A DNA stretch of 64,000 bases from Stomoxys calcitrans (GCF_963082655.1 NC_081555.1:148391266-148455265), one strand, 5' to 3'. Positions 23,556-36,311 are shown, counted from the stretch's first letter. The notes: generated by a model from the letters alone, not told the origin. Translations and numbers: made by a program.

Positions 23556-23657
23556 CAAAAATTGTGAATTTATTTTGTATAAAATTTTTAGCAGAATCCA
23601 TGGTGGTGGGTTGCCAAGATTCGGCCCGGCCGAACTTGGCACGCTTTTACTTGCATC
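23556..23657 (+). mobile_element. Solo family A' 3' end
   Basis: TTTTAGCAGAATCCATGGTG, AAGATTCGGCCCGGCCGAAC, then TTGGCACGCTTTTACTTGC. Confidence 0.75.
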
Positions 23658-23659
23658 AG

Positions 23660-23738
23660 ATGTTCACGCCGGGATTTGATGCAGGCGTTCGGCGTCATGG
23701 GCGGACATGCTAACCTCTGCGCCAAGGTGGCCTCCTTT
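23660..23738 (-). mobile_element. tRNA-derived SINE, 5' fragment
   Basis: The minus strand reads GGCCACCTTGGCGCAGAGGT then GCGGCC-like bases, and CGCCTGCATCAAATCCCGGC in place of the B-box. It corresponds to the tRNA-like head of the SINE at 60517-60830. Confidence 0.7.
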
Positions 23739-23739
23739 T

Positions 23740-24997
23740 TTTTTTGCTTAGTATATTTGAAATTTTTATTTTATTAAAAACAATGTTTTTTAGTTAATCC
23801 CACCCCATATAGCTTTTGGATCATAAAACGTAGTGCGGTGTGGTACGATAATAATCTTAGAGTAAAGCCATAATTATAACTCATAACATGACATAATGCG
23901 GTAGGTCGCTCTTGGGGTTTGTGTAAATATTTATTTGCCATAAAAAATTTAATAACAGTAACATTTTGTGTTGCAAAAAACAAACACACACAAAGAAAGG
24001 AAAAGTGTACAAAATTTAATGTTTGTTGGCTTCTTTTTTGAACTCACAATTCTCTAGAATAAAATACATTTAATATCTTTTTTGCGGGTGCATGTGTGGC
24101 ATGGGGGCACAAGCCAAGCAATAATGTTTCTGGTTGCTATTAATCTTTAACAAAAATTTTCCACAAGCTATAGAATCTATACTGGTTGTTGGTTTTGCGT
24201 TTTCTTTCTCTCTCTCTCTCTCCCTCTCTCTCTCCCTGTCTCTCTCTCTCCCTGTCTCTCTCTCTCTCCCTCTCTCTCTCCCTGTCTCTATCTCTCCCTT
24301 TAGCACATTAACACTGCAAGCATTTCCTTTTACCATCTCAATTTTATTTACCCCTCCTTGAGGTCTCATAATCTGCTATAAAAAGTACTCTTCATAATTT
24401 CCTTATCAACACATCTACCATATTGCCGTACTTTTGTTGTTGTTTTTAGCTCTCTTTTGTTTTTATTAAATTAAAGTCAAAGTTGACTTAGGTGATTTTG
24501 AGTTTGGCCCTTAGTGAATTGTGTGTATAAGGATGTGTTTATGAAGTACTGATTGCAGTAGAGCATGCTCATGAACATTGACTCCCCCCAGAAGGTCTAT
24601 GATGTAGCTGTGAATGGCGCTATGTGTAAGTGATGGGGTGAGCGGCTGCAGGCATGAATGCTTGGCTGTGAGTCTTTGCTGCGTTTCATCATCTTAGCTA
24701 GGATTAAATGTGTGCTAGTCCGCATACTTGAATAATTTTTAAGTTTTTTGGTAAATACCGGAAAATTTAAATTGCCGTGCTTGTACACAGATCAACGAGA
24801 GTATATATGGCATAAATTTAATAAGGCTGTTCAAAGGACCATTAAATCAGAGAATGCTAATAGAAGAACAACTCGCATTATTCAAAAAATTCTTTATTTA
24901 AACTCAGAATTTTGGTTCACATAGGTTTTTGAAAGATTTTTCAAATCCCACAAGTCTTTGAGACCACCGTGGTGCATAGGCAAGCATGTACACCTGC
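23740..24997. other. Stretch without recognised gene; contains CT-rich microsatellite
   Basis: No family match except the simple repeat at 24204-24300. ORFs are short or simple-sequence translations. Confidence 0.4.
24204..24300. repeat. CTCT/CCTGTCT microsatellite
   Basis: Interrupted (CT)n with CCCTGT steps. Confidence 0.95.
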
Positions 24998-25313
24998 AAT
25001 TACAATTTTTGCCCATGAACATTCCACTAAGGAACAGGGGCAAACTTCTCACATATCAATGAGTGCATTCCGATTCAAGTTTAAGCTCAATGATAAGGGG
25101 CTTCCTTTTTATAGCCGAGTCCGAACGGCGTGCGGCAGTGCGACACCTCTTTGGAGAGAAGTTTTACAAGGCATAGTACCTCACAAATGTTGCCAGCATT
25201 AGGAGGAGAAAACCGACGCTGAAAACTTTTTTCTGATGGTCTCACCAGGATTCGAACATAGGCGTTCAGCGTCATAGGCGGACATACTAACCTCTGTGCT
25301 TCGGTGGCCTCCA
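24998..25313 (-). mobile_element. tRNA-derived SINE, near full length
   Basis: The minus strand starts GGAGGCCACCGAAGCACAGA (decayed A-box) with a B-box TATGTTCGAATCCTGGTGAG. The body has TTTCAGCGTCGGTTTTCTCC and GCCGCACGCCGTTCGGACTC, and the 3' part GAACATTCCACTAAGG is seen on the plus strand. Confidence 0.8.
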
Positions 25314-25334
25314 GCATGTGCATGCATGTACACC

Positions 25335-26698
25335 TTTGACTTACTTAAACGCAAATTTTAATGCCATATTCGTAATCTACTCCCTAATACCTTTCATTTG
25401 AGTCCCATATAGCCATGGTCGGCTAATATGCCCTTTTGGGGGTATTTCGGGTTGGACGACCTCTCGTTACTTGGGCCAAATGTTTTATGCCATTTTTGTA
25501 ATCTACTGCCTAATACTTTTCATTTGAGTCCCACATAGACATGAACTTCGAATATATCTGATTTGAGAAGTTTGGGGGGGGGGGGGGGGGGGGGTGGCCG
25601 CTGAGTACTTGGACCCAAATTTTAATACCATATTCGTTTTCTGGTTTCTAATACCTATCATTTGATACCCTTATTGTGCCCATCGGAACACTTTCGGATA
25701 TTAGTGGCGTTTTTAGGGTAAAGGGGAGGGTCCGCCTCCACCTGATATCTAAAAATTATATAGCCTATGTGTCCTTCCAGACAAACGTACACAATCTATG
25801 AAAATTTTAAGAAAATCGATTTAGCCAAGTATCATATAGTCATAAGGGGCCCAATGGCGTTTTTGAGGGGTGGCGTGACCCCTTATATGGCAAATTCGAA
25901 ATCTTCTCCCGAATACTTTTCATTTCAGCCCCATATTGAAATGAACGTCCAATATGTCTGTTTGAAAGAGTTTTGGGTTTGGGGCGTCCCAATGGGTACT
26001 TATACTCAAATTTTAATACCATATTCGTATTCTATTCTCCAATACCTTTCATTTGATACCTATATTGTCCCGATAGGTTCACTTTTGATTTTGGGTTGTG
26101 TTTCTGGCATAAGGGGGAGGGTCCGTTCCCCTTCCGATACCGAAAAACTGTATGGCCGACGTTTCTTTTCAGATCAACCTACACAATATGCGAAAATTTC
26201 GAAAAAATCGGTTCTGCCTTCTTTCAATCCATAGGGAACAAACAAACCGAGTCCCATATATCCGTAATTGGCTAATGTGCCCATTTTGGGCGTTTTTGTG
26301 TGGGTGGGGTGACCCCAAATACTTCGTCATGAATTTTTATACCAGATTCGTCATCTACTCCCGCATACTTTTCATTTTATACCAATGCTGTCCTTATCGG
26401 TCCACTTTTGTTTATGAGCGGTTTTTTTGGATGATCGTCAAATAAGCCTATATTAAGGGGTATTGGGGCTGGGGCGGCCCCCCTGGTACTTGAACCAAAC
26501 TTTTATTATGAAATTCGTACTCTACTCTTGAATACATTTCATTTGAATCCCACATTGTCTCGATCGGTTTACTTTTATATTTGGGTGGTACTTTTAGGGT
26601 AAGGGGGAGGGTCCGCCCCCCTCCCGATATCAAAAATTTATATATAGCCTATGTTTCATTCCAGACCAACCTGCACAGTCTGTGAAAATTTCAACTCA
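25335..26698 (-). mobile_element. Helitron-like element, minus orientation, ends missing
   Basis: Repeats of ACCTTTCATTTGAGTCCCAT, AGCCATGGTCGGCTAATATG and GGGGGAGGGTCCGCCTCC. The 5'-proximal motif (GAAAATTTTAAGAAAATCGA) recurs near 25800, 26190 and 26680. It is cut at 26699 by a family A head. A poly-G tract lies at 25576-25594. Confidence 0.6.
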
Positions 26699-28623
26699 TA
26701 ATACCCTCTACCATAGGATGGGGGGTATACTAATTTCATCATTCTGTTTGTAACTACTCGAAATATTCGTCTGAGACCCCATTAAGTATATATATTCTTG
26801 ATCGTCGCGACATTTTATGTCGATCTAGCCATGTCCGTCCGTCCGTCCGTCTGTCTGTTAAAAGCACGCTAACTTCCGAAGGAGTAAAGCTAGTCGCTTG
26901 AAATTTTGCACAAATACTTTTTATTAGTGTAGGTCGGTTGGTAAATGGGTCATATCGGTCCATGTTTTGATATAGCTGTCATATAAACCGATCTGGGGTC
27001 TTGACTTCTTGAGCCTTTAGAGGTCGCAATTATTATCCGATTGGAATGAAATTTTGCACGACATGTTTTGTTATGATATCCAACAACTTTGCCAAGTATG
27101 GTTGAAATCGGTTGATAACCTGATATAGCTGACCTATAAACCGATCTTGGGTCTTGACTTCCAGGGCCTCTAGAGGGCGCAATTCTTATCCGATTGGAAT
27201 GAAATTTTGCACGACGTATTTTGTTATGATATCCAATAATTGTGCCAGGTATGGTTTAAATCGGTCCATAACCTGATATAGCTGCCATATAAACCGATCT
27301 TGGGTCGTAACTTCTTGAGCCTCTAGAGTGCGCAATTCTTATCCGATTGGAATGAAATTTTGTACGACGTGTTTTGTTATGATATCCAACAATTGTGCTA
27401 AGTATGGTTCAAATCGGTCCATAACCTGATATAGCTGCCATATAAACCGATCTTGGGTCTTGACTTCTTGAGCCTTTAGAGGTCGGAATTCTTATCCGGT
27501 TGGAATGAAATTTTGCACGGCGTTTTTTGTAATGATATCTAACAATTTTGCCAAGTATGGTTGAAATCGGGAAATAACCTGATATAGCTGCCATATAAAC
27601 CGATCTTGGGTCTTGACTTCTTGAGCCTCTAGAGTGCGCAATTCTTATCCGATTGGAATGAAATTTTGCACAACCTATTTTGTTATGATATCCAACATTT
27701 GTGCCAAGTATGGTTGAAATAGGTCCATAACCTGATATAGTTGCCATTTAAACCGATCTTGGGTCTTGAATTCTTGAGCCTCTCGAGGGCGCAATTCTTA
27801 TCAGATTGGAATGAACGACCTGTTTTGTTATGATATTCAATTACCTTGCCAGGTATGGTTGAAATCGGTTAATAACCTGATATAGCTGTCATATAAACCG
27901 ATCTTGGGTCTTGACTTCTTGAGCCTCTAGAGGTCGCAATTCTTATCCGATTTGAATGAATATTTACACGGGGTATTTTATTTTGATATCCAACAACTGT
28001 GCCAAGTATGGTTCAAATCCGGTGATAACTTGATATAGCTGCCATATAAACCGCTTTTGGGTCTTGACTTCTTGAGCCTCTAGAGTGCGCAATTCTTATC
28101 CGATTTGGCTGAAATTTAGCATGACGTATTTTATTCTTACTTTCAACAATTGTGTCAAATAAGTTTCAAATCGGTTCATAATCCGATATAGCTGCCATAT
28201 AAACCGATCTGGGAACTTGACTTCTTGAGCCTCTAGAAGTCGCAATTATTATCCGATTTGGCTGAAATTTCGTACGACGGTTTCTCTCATGACCATCAAC
28301 ATACGTATTTATTATGGTTTAAATCGGCCTGTAGCACGATACAGCTCCCATATAAATCGATCTCTCTATTTTACTTCTTGAGACCCCAAAGGGCTCAATT
28401 CTTATTCGAATTGGCTGACATTGTTCACAGGTCTCCTACATATGATTTAACTGTGGTCCAAACCGGACAATATCTTGATATCGCTCTAATAGCAGAGCAA
28501 ATTTTTTCTTATATCCTTTTTGCCTTAGAAGAGATGCCGAGAAAAGAACTCGACAAATGCGATCCATGGTGGAGGGTATATAAGATTTGGCCCGGCCGAA
28601 CTTGGCACGCTTTCACTTGTTAT
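26699..28623 (+). mobile_element. Family A element, complete, ~1.9 kb
   Basis: Head TAATACCCTCTACCATAGGA, conserved block ending TATATATTCTTGATCGTCGC, microsatellite GTCCGTCCGTCCGTCTGTCT at 26834, then about ten monomers of ~150 bp. 3' end: hairpin TTTGGCCCGGCCGAACTTGG and ACGCTTTCACTTGTT. The best intact long copy in the window. Confidence 0.8.
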
Positions 28624-29632
28624 TGATATAGGTCGATGGGGATTGCAAATGGGCCATATCGGTTCCGATTTGGATATAGCTCCCACATGAGCCGATCTCC
28701 CGATTTGACTTCTTGAGCCCATGGAAGCCACAATTTTGGTCCGATTCAGCTGAAATTTTGCATATGGTGTTCTGTTTCGACTTTCAACAACTGAGCCAAG
28801 TACGGTCTAAATCGGCCTATTACCTGATATAGCTCCCACATAAGTCGATCTTCCGATTTGACTTCTTGAGCTCATGGAAGCCACAGTTTTTGTCTGATTT
28901 GGCTGAAATTTTGCACATTGTATTCTGATATGACTTTCAACAACTAAGCCAAGTACGGTCCAAATCGGTCAAGAACCTAATAAAGCTCCCATATAAACCG
29001 ATCTTCCGATTTGACCTCTTGAGCCCCTGAAAGCCTCAATTTTCAACCGTTGTAGCTGAAATTTTTCACATTGTATTCTGTTTTTACTTCCAACAACTGA
29101 GCCAAGTACGGAATAAATCGGCTTATAACCTGATATAACTCCCATATTAACCGATTTCCTGATTTTGGTCCGATTCAGCTGAAATTTTTCATATGGTGTT
29201 CTGTTTCGACTTTCAACAACTGAGCCAAGTACGGTCTAAGTCGGCCTATTACCTGATATAGCCCCCACACGAGCCGATCTCCCGATTTGACTTCTTGAGC
29301 CCATGGAAGCCACAATTTTTGTCCGACTTGGCTGAAATTTTGCACAGAGTGGTCTATTTTGACTTCCAACAATGGTGCCAAGTCTGTGTATAACCTAATA
29401 TAGCTCTCATATGAACCGATCTCCCGATTTGAATTCTTGAGCCCCTACATGCAGCGATTTTTATCCGATTTGGGTAAAATTTAGCATATAGTGATCTGTT
29501 ATGACTCTCAACTACTGCGCCAAGTACAGTTCGGTCTATAACTAGATATAGCTCCCATATTTTAGTAGAATCCATGGTGGTGGGGTCCCAAGATTCGGCC
29601 CTGCCGAACTTAGCATGCTTTTACTTGTATTC
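28624..29632 (+). mobile_element. Family A' element, 5' truncated
   Basis: Monomers with CCGATCTCCCGATTTGACTT and CTTTCAACAACTGAGCCAAG, then TTTAGTAGAATCCATGGTGG, hairpin CGGCCCTGCCG and TTAGCATGCTTTTACTTGT. It directly follows the family A copy ending at 28623. Confidence 0.7.
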
Positions 29633-30437
29633 TGCTTCATTAGTCCTTACACTTTGCATAATTCTTGAGACAACACCACCATGGTGTCTCTGCCCTTTCC
29701 CTTGGCACTCTCATATGTAGGTGACATTTATTTAGAATGACACTTAATTGAAATGTAAATATTCTGAGCTCGTGGACAGGTGAGATGTCTCCGTTTGTTG
29801 AAATACTGCCAAAGCCTCTACCCCACATAAGACACTGTAAGCCATCAATAAATAATAATAATTTTAATGATAATGTCTGTCATGCTGCTATATTATTTTG
29901 ATTGATATTGTGGTAGGTGGTGGTGGGAGGAGTAGGAGTAGGAGTTGTATGTAAATGAATATCACATTTCATGTCTGTATGCACATATCCTGCCTTTGCA
30001 TATGCGATGAATTGCAAGCAGCAGTAGATGAGAGGACAGACGTAGTCATAAAACACGACAAATCACTTTATTTATTATTTCGTTGTGAGGATTTGTCTTA
30101 CACACAAGCACGTACGAAAGTGTGCCGCCATCTCTCCTATCCCCTCTTTGTAGTTAGTAGGAGCTTACAAGCGAATAAGGAAATTCCGACAAATATGTAT
30201 ATTTCTTGGGTTTATAAAACCCTAAACGTTTTGCATTGTGTTAAGCTATGATAGCACGTGTCCTACTGCGAGTAGAGACGTAGTGAATTGGTTTAAATGA
30301 AATGGGGTATTGGGGGCAAGGTAAAAATGGATAGAAACTAGTTGAAATGAGGTTATGACAAGAATTACCCGAAACCATGGAAATAATAAAAACCCAAAGG
30401 AGGCCATCGAAACTAAGCGGTTTGCATGTCCTCCTCC
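29633..30437. other. Stretch without recognised gene
   Basis: ORFs up to 98 codons (29955-30251) with no motif I recognise. Confidence 0.35.
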
Positions 30438-30615
30438 TCCCAAGATTCGGCCCGGTCGAACTTAGCACTCTTTTACTTGTTACTTGTTTCTGATGTTCTC
30501 GCTTGGATTCGAACTTAGGCATGACGCTGAACGCCTAAGTTCGAATCCAAGCGAGAACATCAGAAACAAGTAACAAGTAAAAGAGTGCTAAGTTCGACCG
30601 GGCCGAATCTTGGGA
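30438..30615. repeat. Perfect palindrome, 83-bp arms, 12-nt loop
   Basis: Arm 30438-30520 is the exact reverse complement of 30533-30615; the loop is ATGACGCTGAAC. Each arm joins a family A' 3' end (hairpin plus ACTCTTTTACTTGTTACTTG) to a SINE B-box piece (GCTTGGATTCGAACTTAGGC). Confidence 0.97.
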
Positions 30616-32216
30616 ACCCACCAAAACGGGTGGGAGCCATATCTGGTTAAGGACCGATGTAGACCGTACTTGGTACAGTTATTGAGAGTCATAACAGAAC
30701 ACTATGTGCCTAATTTCAGCCAAATCGGACAAAAATTGCGGCTTCCAGGGGCTCAAGAAGTAAAATCGGGAGATTGTTTTATATGGAAGCTATAACAGTT
30801 TCTTCACCGATTTGGACAGTACTTGGCACAGCTGTTGAAAGTCATAACAGAACACTATGTGCCAAATTTCGGCCAAATCGGACAAAAATTGCGGGTTCCA
30901 GGGAGTCAAGAAGTAAAATCGGCTTATATGGGAGCTATATCAGGTTATAGACCGATTTACACTGTACTTGGCACAGCTGTTGAAAGTCATAACAGAAAAT
31001 TTCAGCCAAATCGGATGAAAATTGAGGCTTCCAGGGGCTCAGGAAGTCAAGATCCAAGATCGGTTTATGTGACAGTTATATCAGGTTATGTACCGATTTG
31101 AACCACACTTAGCACAGTTGTTGGAAGTCATAACAGAACTCTGGGTGTACATTTTTAGCCAAATCGGACAAAAATTGCGGCTTCCAGGGGCTTAAGAAGT
31201 CCAATAGGGAGATCGGTTTATATGGAAGCTATATCAGCTTCTTGACCGATTTGGACGGGACTTGGCACAGTTATTGAGAGTCATAACAGAATACTATTTG
31301 AGCTAAATCGCACAAAAATTGCGGCTTTCAGGGGCTCAAGAAGTAAAATCGGGAGATCGGTTTATATGGGAGCTATATCAGGTTATAGACCGATTTACAC
31401 TGTACTTGGCACAGCTATTGGAAGTCCTAACGGAACACTGTGTGCAAAATTTCAGCCAAATCGGATGAAAATTGAGGTTTCCAGGGGCTCAAGAAATCAA
31501 ATCGGGACATCCCATGAAACTTGAGGTTTCCAGGGACTCAAGAAGTCAAATCGTGAGATCAGGTTCTTTACCTATTTCGACGGTATTTGGCAAAGCTGTT
31601 GGAAGTCATAACAGAACTCTGGGTGTATTTTTTTAGCCAAATCGGACAAAAATTGCGGCTTCCAGGGGCTCAAGAAGTCCAATCGGGAGTTCGGTTTATA
31701 TGGAATCAATATCAGGTTCTTGACTGATTTGGACGGTACTCGTTATAGTTTCTTGGAAGTCATAACAGAACACTGTCTGCAATATTTCAGCCAAATCAGA
31801 TATATAAGGTTCTTGACTGATTTGGACTGTACTTGTCACAACTATTGGAAGCCATAACAAAACACTGTGTGGAAATTTTTAGCCAAATCGGACAAAAATT
31901 GTGGCTTCCAGGGGCTCAGGAAGTCATTTTGAGAGATCGGTTTATATGGGAGCTATATCGAAATCTGAACCGATATGGCCCATTTGCAATCGCCAACGAC
32001 CTACATTAATACTAAGTATCTGTGGAAAATTTCAAGCGACTAGCTTAACGCCTTCGACCGCTATCGTGATTTCAACAGACGGACGGACATGGCTAGATCG
32101 ACTCAGGACGTCAAGAAGATCGAGAATATATATACTTTATGGGGTCCTAGATCAATATTTCTAGGTGTTACCAGCTGAATGACCACCATCCTATGGCGGT
32201 GGGTATAAAAAGGCAT
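30562..32216 (-). mobile_element. Family A' element, minus orientation, complete
   Basis: It starts at ACAAGTAAAAGAGTGCTAAG with hairpin CGACCGGGCCG, then about nine reversed monomers (GGCTTCCAGGGGCTCAAGAA). The reversed head carries GACGGACGGACATGGCTAGA and ends CCATCCTATGGCGGTGGGTATAAAAA-type sequence near 32216. Its 3' end is the right arm of the palindrome. Confidence 0.75.
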
Positions 32217-32716
32217 TAAGTTCAGCCGCGCCACCACCTAGGATATATAAATTAAAAACCTTTCGTCGTAGTACAATGAAAAATAGACCACTTATGAACC
32301 TATAGCAGCTATATCTAAATATAGTCCGATCTCCATCATCATCAAAAAGGCTATGTAAGGATCTAACACAACTCATGGTACCAAATCCATCATCTCTATG
32401 TAAACATGAATGGGCCTTTCATGGACCCCGGAACTTAAATCGAGAGATCGGGCTATATGGCAGCTATAACCAAATCTGAACCGATCTTGGCCATATTGAA
32501 TAAGGGTGTCGATAGCTCAAACACAACTCATCGAAATTGGATAATAAATGTGGCTTTATTGGGTCTTCAACCATAGAATCGACGAATCGGTCTATATAGG
32601 GGCTATATCAAGATATAGTCCCATGTGGTCCATCTTCGAACTTAAGCTTCTTATAGACAAAATACAAGTGTGACATGTATGGTCCGAATAGGCCTATAAC
32701 TTGATAAAGGTTTTGT
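32217..32716. repeat. Degenerate monomer repeats
   Basis: Motifs such as GATCGGGCTATATGGCAGCT and GGGGCTATATCAAGATATAG relate to the monomers at 60.9-62.0 kb. Ends not found. Confidence 0.5.
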
Positions 32717-32717
32717 A

Positions 32718-33808
32718 AAGGGTGATTTTTAAGCTGTTTTTTTTTTTTTTTGCCAACACTGGTTTAAACAGCTCACGCACGTTTCGTGTTTGGATTCGAA
32801 CAAGGCTTTCAAATTATAGAATTTTATTATTTAAATGCGGGCTCTGTTAAGAAAGCTCATCGCACGCTTCTTCCATTCAGGAACGAAGCTCATTTTTCGC
32901 TCAACGGATACGTAAATAAGCAGAATGGTCGATTTTGGATTGAAGATCCGCCAGAAGCATTCAAAGAGCTACCAATGCATCCAGAAAAAGTCACAGTTTG
33001 GTGCGGTTTATGGGCTGGTGGCATCATTGGATTGTACTTCTTCAAAGATGATGCGTATCGTAACGTAACTGTGAATGGTGAGCGTTATCGTGAAATGATA
33101 TCCAACTTTTTTTTGTGCCAAAAATACATTCACTTGCATGATATGAGGTTCCAACAAGCGGGTGCCATATGTCATACAACACTCGGTACAATAGATTTAT
33201 TGAGAGGCGAGTTTGGTGAACATTTTATTTCACGTTCAGGACCGGTCAATTGACCGCCTATATCATGCGTTTTAACGCCTTCAGACTATTTTTTGTGGGG
33301 TTATGTTAAAGCTCATGTCTATACAGACAAGCGTGCTTCAATTGCCGCAATGGAAGACAACATTGAAGCTGCAATGTTGGAAAGAGGACGGTCAACAAAT
33401 ACAATACAAATTTTGCCCATGAACATTCCACTAAGGAACAGGGGCAAACTTCTCACATATCAATGAGTGCAGTCCGATTCAAGTTTAAGCTCAATGATAA
33501 GGGGCCTCCTTTTCATAGCCGAGTCCGAACGGCGTGCCGCAATGCGACACCTCTTTCGAGAGAAGTTTTACATGGCATAGTACCTCACAAATGTTGCCAG
33601 TATTAGGAGGGGAAAACCACCGTTAAAAAATTTTTTTCTGATAGTCTCGCGAGGATTCGAACCCAGGCGTTCACCATGAAATAATCTTCAAACAATAATT
33701 TTATATGGACCGTACTTTCGATTCATATAAAGATTTCATGCATTTTTCTGAATTTTATGTGTTTATTTTTTTGAAAAACTTTCCTATAGCTCTTAACTAA
33801 TCACCCTT
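32718..33808 (+). mobile_element. Deleted DD41D mariner with both ends, SINE inside
   Basis: Ends AAGGGTGATTTTTAAGCTG and (inverted) CTAATCACCCTT are flanked by TA (32716-32717, 33809-33810). The interior reads FEQGFQIIEFYYLNAGSVKK, then jumps to NEAHFSLNGYVNKQN, the same internal deletion as the copy at 1169. It continues through TVWCGLWAGGIIGLYFFKDD to FGEHFISRSGPVN and SDYFLWGYVKAHVYTDKRAS. Catalytic residue 1 is N instead of D and residue 2 is A (QQAGAICHT); residue 3 (SDYFLWG) is kept. A SINE interrupts it at 33406. Confidence 0.85.
33406..33676 (-). mobile_element. tRNA-derived SINE inside mariner
   Basis: GCCCATGAACATTCCACTAA at left and ...CGCGAGGATTCGAACCCAGG at right (the B-box, reversed). 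The A-box end is missing. Confidence 0.85.
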
Positions 33809-35105
33809 TAGAAACAGATTACTCTGTGGTCTGCAGCCGAACAAATACCCGATTTTATGAAATTTTAAAATTTATCAAAACCGGATAAGGAAATCAAGGG
33901 TCAACCATGTGGAATAATTCAAAATCGCCTTTAGTTGAGAAGCATTGCATAGTTTAAGGAGCTTGCAGTGATTGTTAGTTTGTTGTGGTAATGTTAGAGT
34001 CCACAGGAATTCTTATTCTGTGTGTTCGAAGCATATATACCAAACAAAAGCAAGCTATGATATGTGGACTGGTAGACGGGAGGCCCAGAGAAAAGACGAT
34101 ATGATATTTTGCATATGGTGTTCCTTTATGACTTTCAACAACTGTGCCAAGTACGGTACAAATCGGTCCATAAGCTGATATAGCTCCCTTTTCTTTGTTC
34201 GGTTTCTAGAAACTTTAATTTTTGTGGGTTTGACAGAAATTTGATTGCAAATTGCAAATTTTGCCCATGAACATTCGACTAAGGAACAGGGGCAAACTTC
34301 TCACATATCAAAGAGTGCCGTCCGATTCAAGTTTAAGCTCAATGAAAAGGGGCCTCCTTTTTACAGCCGAATCCAAACGGCGTGCCACAGAGCGACACCT
34401 CTTTTGGAGAGAAGTTTTACATGGCATAGTACCTCACAAATGTTGCCAGCATTAGGAGAGGAAAACCACCGCTGAAAATTTGTTCTAATGGTTTCGCCAG
34501 GATTCGAACATAGGTGTTCAGGATTCAACATTTGCATGTAATAATCTTCAAACAATAATTTTATATGGACCGTACTTTCGATTCATATAAAGATTTCATG
34601 CATTTTCCTGAATTTTATGTGGTTTTTTTTAAAAACTTCCCTATAGGTCTTAAAAAATCACCCTTTACAAACAGATTACTCTGTGGTCTGCAGCTGGACA
34701 AATACACGATTTTATGAAATTTTAAAATTTATCAAAACCGGATAAGGAAATCAAGGGTCAACCATGTTGAATAATTCTAAATAGCCTTTATTTGAGAAGC
34801 ATTGCATACTTTAAGGAGCTAGTAGTGATTGTTAGTTTGTTGTTGTAATGTTAGAGTCCACAGGAATTCTTATTCTGTGTGTTCTGAGCTTATATACCAG
34901 AGAAAAGCCAGCTATGATATGTGGGCTGGTAGGCGGGAGGCCCAGAGAAAACTCGATAAGATATTTTGCATGTGGTGCTCCTTTATGACTTTCAACAACT
35001 GTGCCAAGTACGGTTCAAATCGGTCCATAAGCTGATATAGCACCCATGTAAACCGGTCTCTCCTCCATCTTTGTTTTAATTTTTGCTGGTTTGACAGAAG
35101 TTTCA
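33411..35105. repeat. Tandem duplication, unit ~855 bp
   Basis: The segment SINE + mariner 3' end + CAGATTACTCTGTGGTCTGC + GGCCCAGAGAAAA-type DNA occurs at 33411-34255 and again at 34257-35105 in the same orientation. The second copy has diverged by point changes. Confidence 0.85.
34257..34530 (-). mobile_element. tRNA-derived SINE, duplicated copy
   Basis: GCCCATGAACATTCGACTAA to the reversed B-box GCCAGGATTCGAACATAGGT. It came with the 855-bp duplication, not a new insertion. Confidence 0.8.
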
Positions 35106-35223
35106 TATGTAGAATAAAATTATGCCCTTCAACTAAATTTATTTTGCAAAAGTTTTTAGCAGAATCCATGGTGGTGGGTATCCTAGATTCAGCCCGGCCG
35201 AACTTAGCACGCTTTTACTTGTT
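35106..35223 (+). mobile_element. Solo family A' 3' end
   Basis: TTAGCAGAATCCATGGTGGT, CAGCCCGGCCGAACTTAGCA, CGCTTTTACTTGTT. Confidence 0.75.
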
Positions 35224-36075
35224 ACTTATTTCATTTCTTCTTTAAAAATCAAATCATATGATCAAAATTTGCACCGACTCACCCTAATATACCTCAAAAT
35301 ATTTATTTATAAATATTTATTACATCTAAGAGAAATAAATTATCATTTTTGGGGGGATTTATTATACATGGGCGTTTAGTAACACGGTCATGGGCAAAGT
35401 GCCGGCGTCCTAAGGTACGAATGATTTATGTATTCATGGGGTATTCAATAGAGGAATGTATTATTGAAATATAATTGATTTAGAATTCAATGTTGAAGGA
35501 TTCCTGGCGTACTTAAACATCGTTTTGATCAAATTCTATTTAGTTCAACGCATCCACACACACACACACACACACATTTAATATGCCAAAGAATATCTTG
35601 GTGGCATATCTTGTATGTCCCAAGGAATTTTCGAACAAATACATCAACGCCCACCCAAAAACTACCATCTTACCACAAGTCCAACTCGCAGTGAACATAC
35701 CTGAAAGGAGAAAATTGGAAAATTTTCGCATTAGTAAGGACATTGTTGGTCATCAAATTGAATTACGATGTATGGATATCAATTTATATGTTCTTAAAAG
35801 TCAATTTCAAATGTTCTGTATTGCTTAAATGCATGAGGAACTTTGGCCATGGGCCAATGGCCGACCAAGAGGAGTACAACAAATAGAAATAAGTCTTGGA
35901 TGAATTTCATTGATTTTGTGTAGAATTATTATGACATTATGAGTTGATGACAATACTGCTGTAGATATAATTGAGGTGTAATATGTGTGGAAAGGAAGTA
36001 ATGAAAGGAAATCTTATTGGAAGGATACAAAAGAAACATATTTAAGAAGGACATCAAATACATTTGGCAAAATTA
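35224..36075. other. Stretch without recognised gene; (CA)n
   Basis: A (CA)n run at 35556-35576 and short ORFs only (81 codons at 35583-35828, no motif). Confidence 0.4.
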
Positions 36076-36311
36076 TTGGGTTGCCCAAAAAGTAATTGCG
36101 GATGTTTTAGAAGAAAGTAAATGTATTTTTAATAAAACTTAGAATGAACTTTAATCAAATATACTTTTTTTACCCTTTTTTTCTAAAGCAAGCTAAATGT
36201 AACGGCTGATAACTGACAGAAGAAAGAATGCAATTACAGAGTCACAAGCTGTGAAAAAATTTATCAACGCCGACTATAAGAAAAATCCGCAATTACTTTT
36301 TGGGCAACCCA
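36076..36311 (-). mobile_element. 236-bp MITE
   Basis: TTGGGTTGCCCAAAAAGTAA and inverted right end, TA on both sides (36074-36075, 36312-36313). Confidence 0.92.

Noticed and set aside
29955..30251. 98-codon ORF in a low-repeat stretch
   Set aside because: No recognisable domain, signal or codon pattern; expected by chance in this length.
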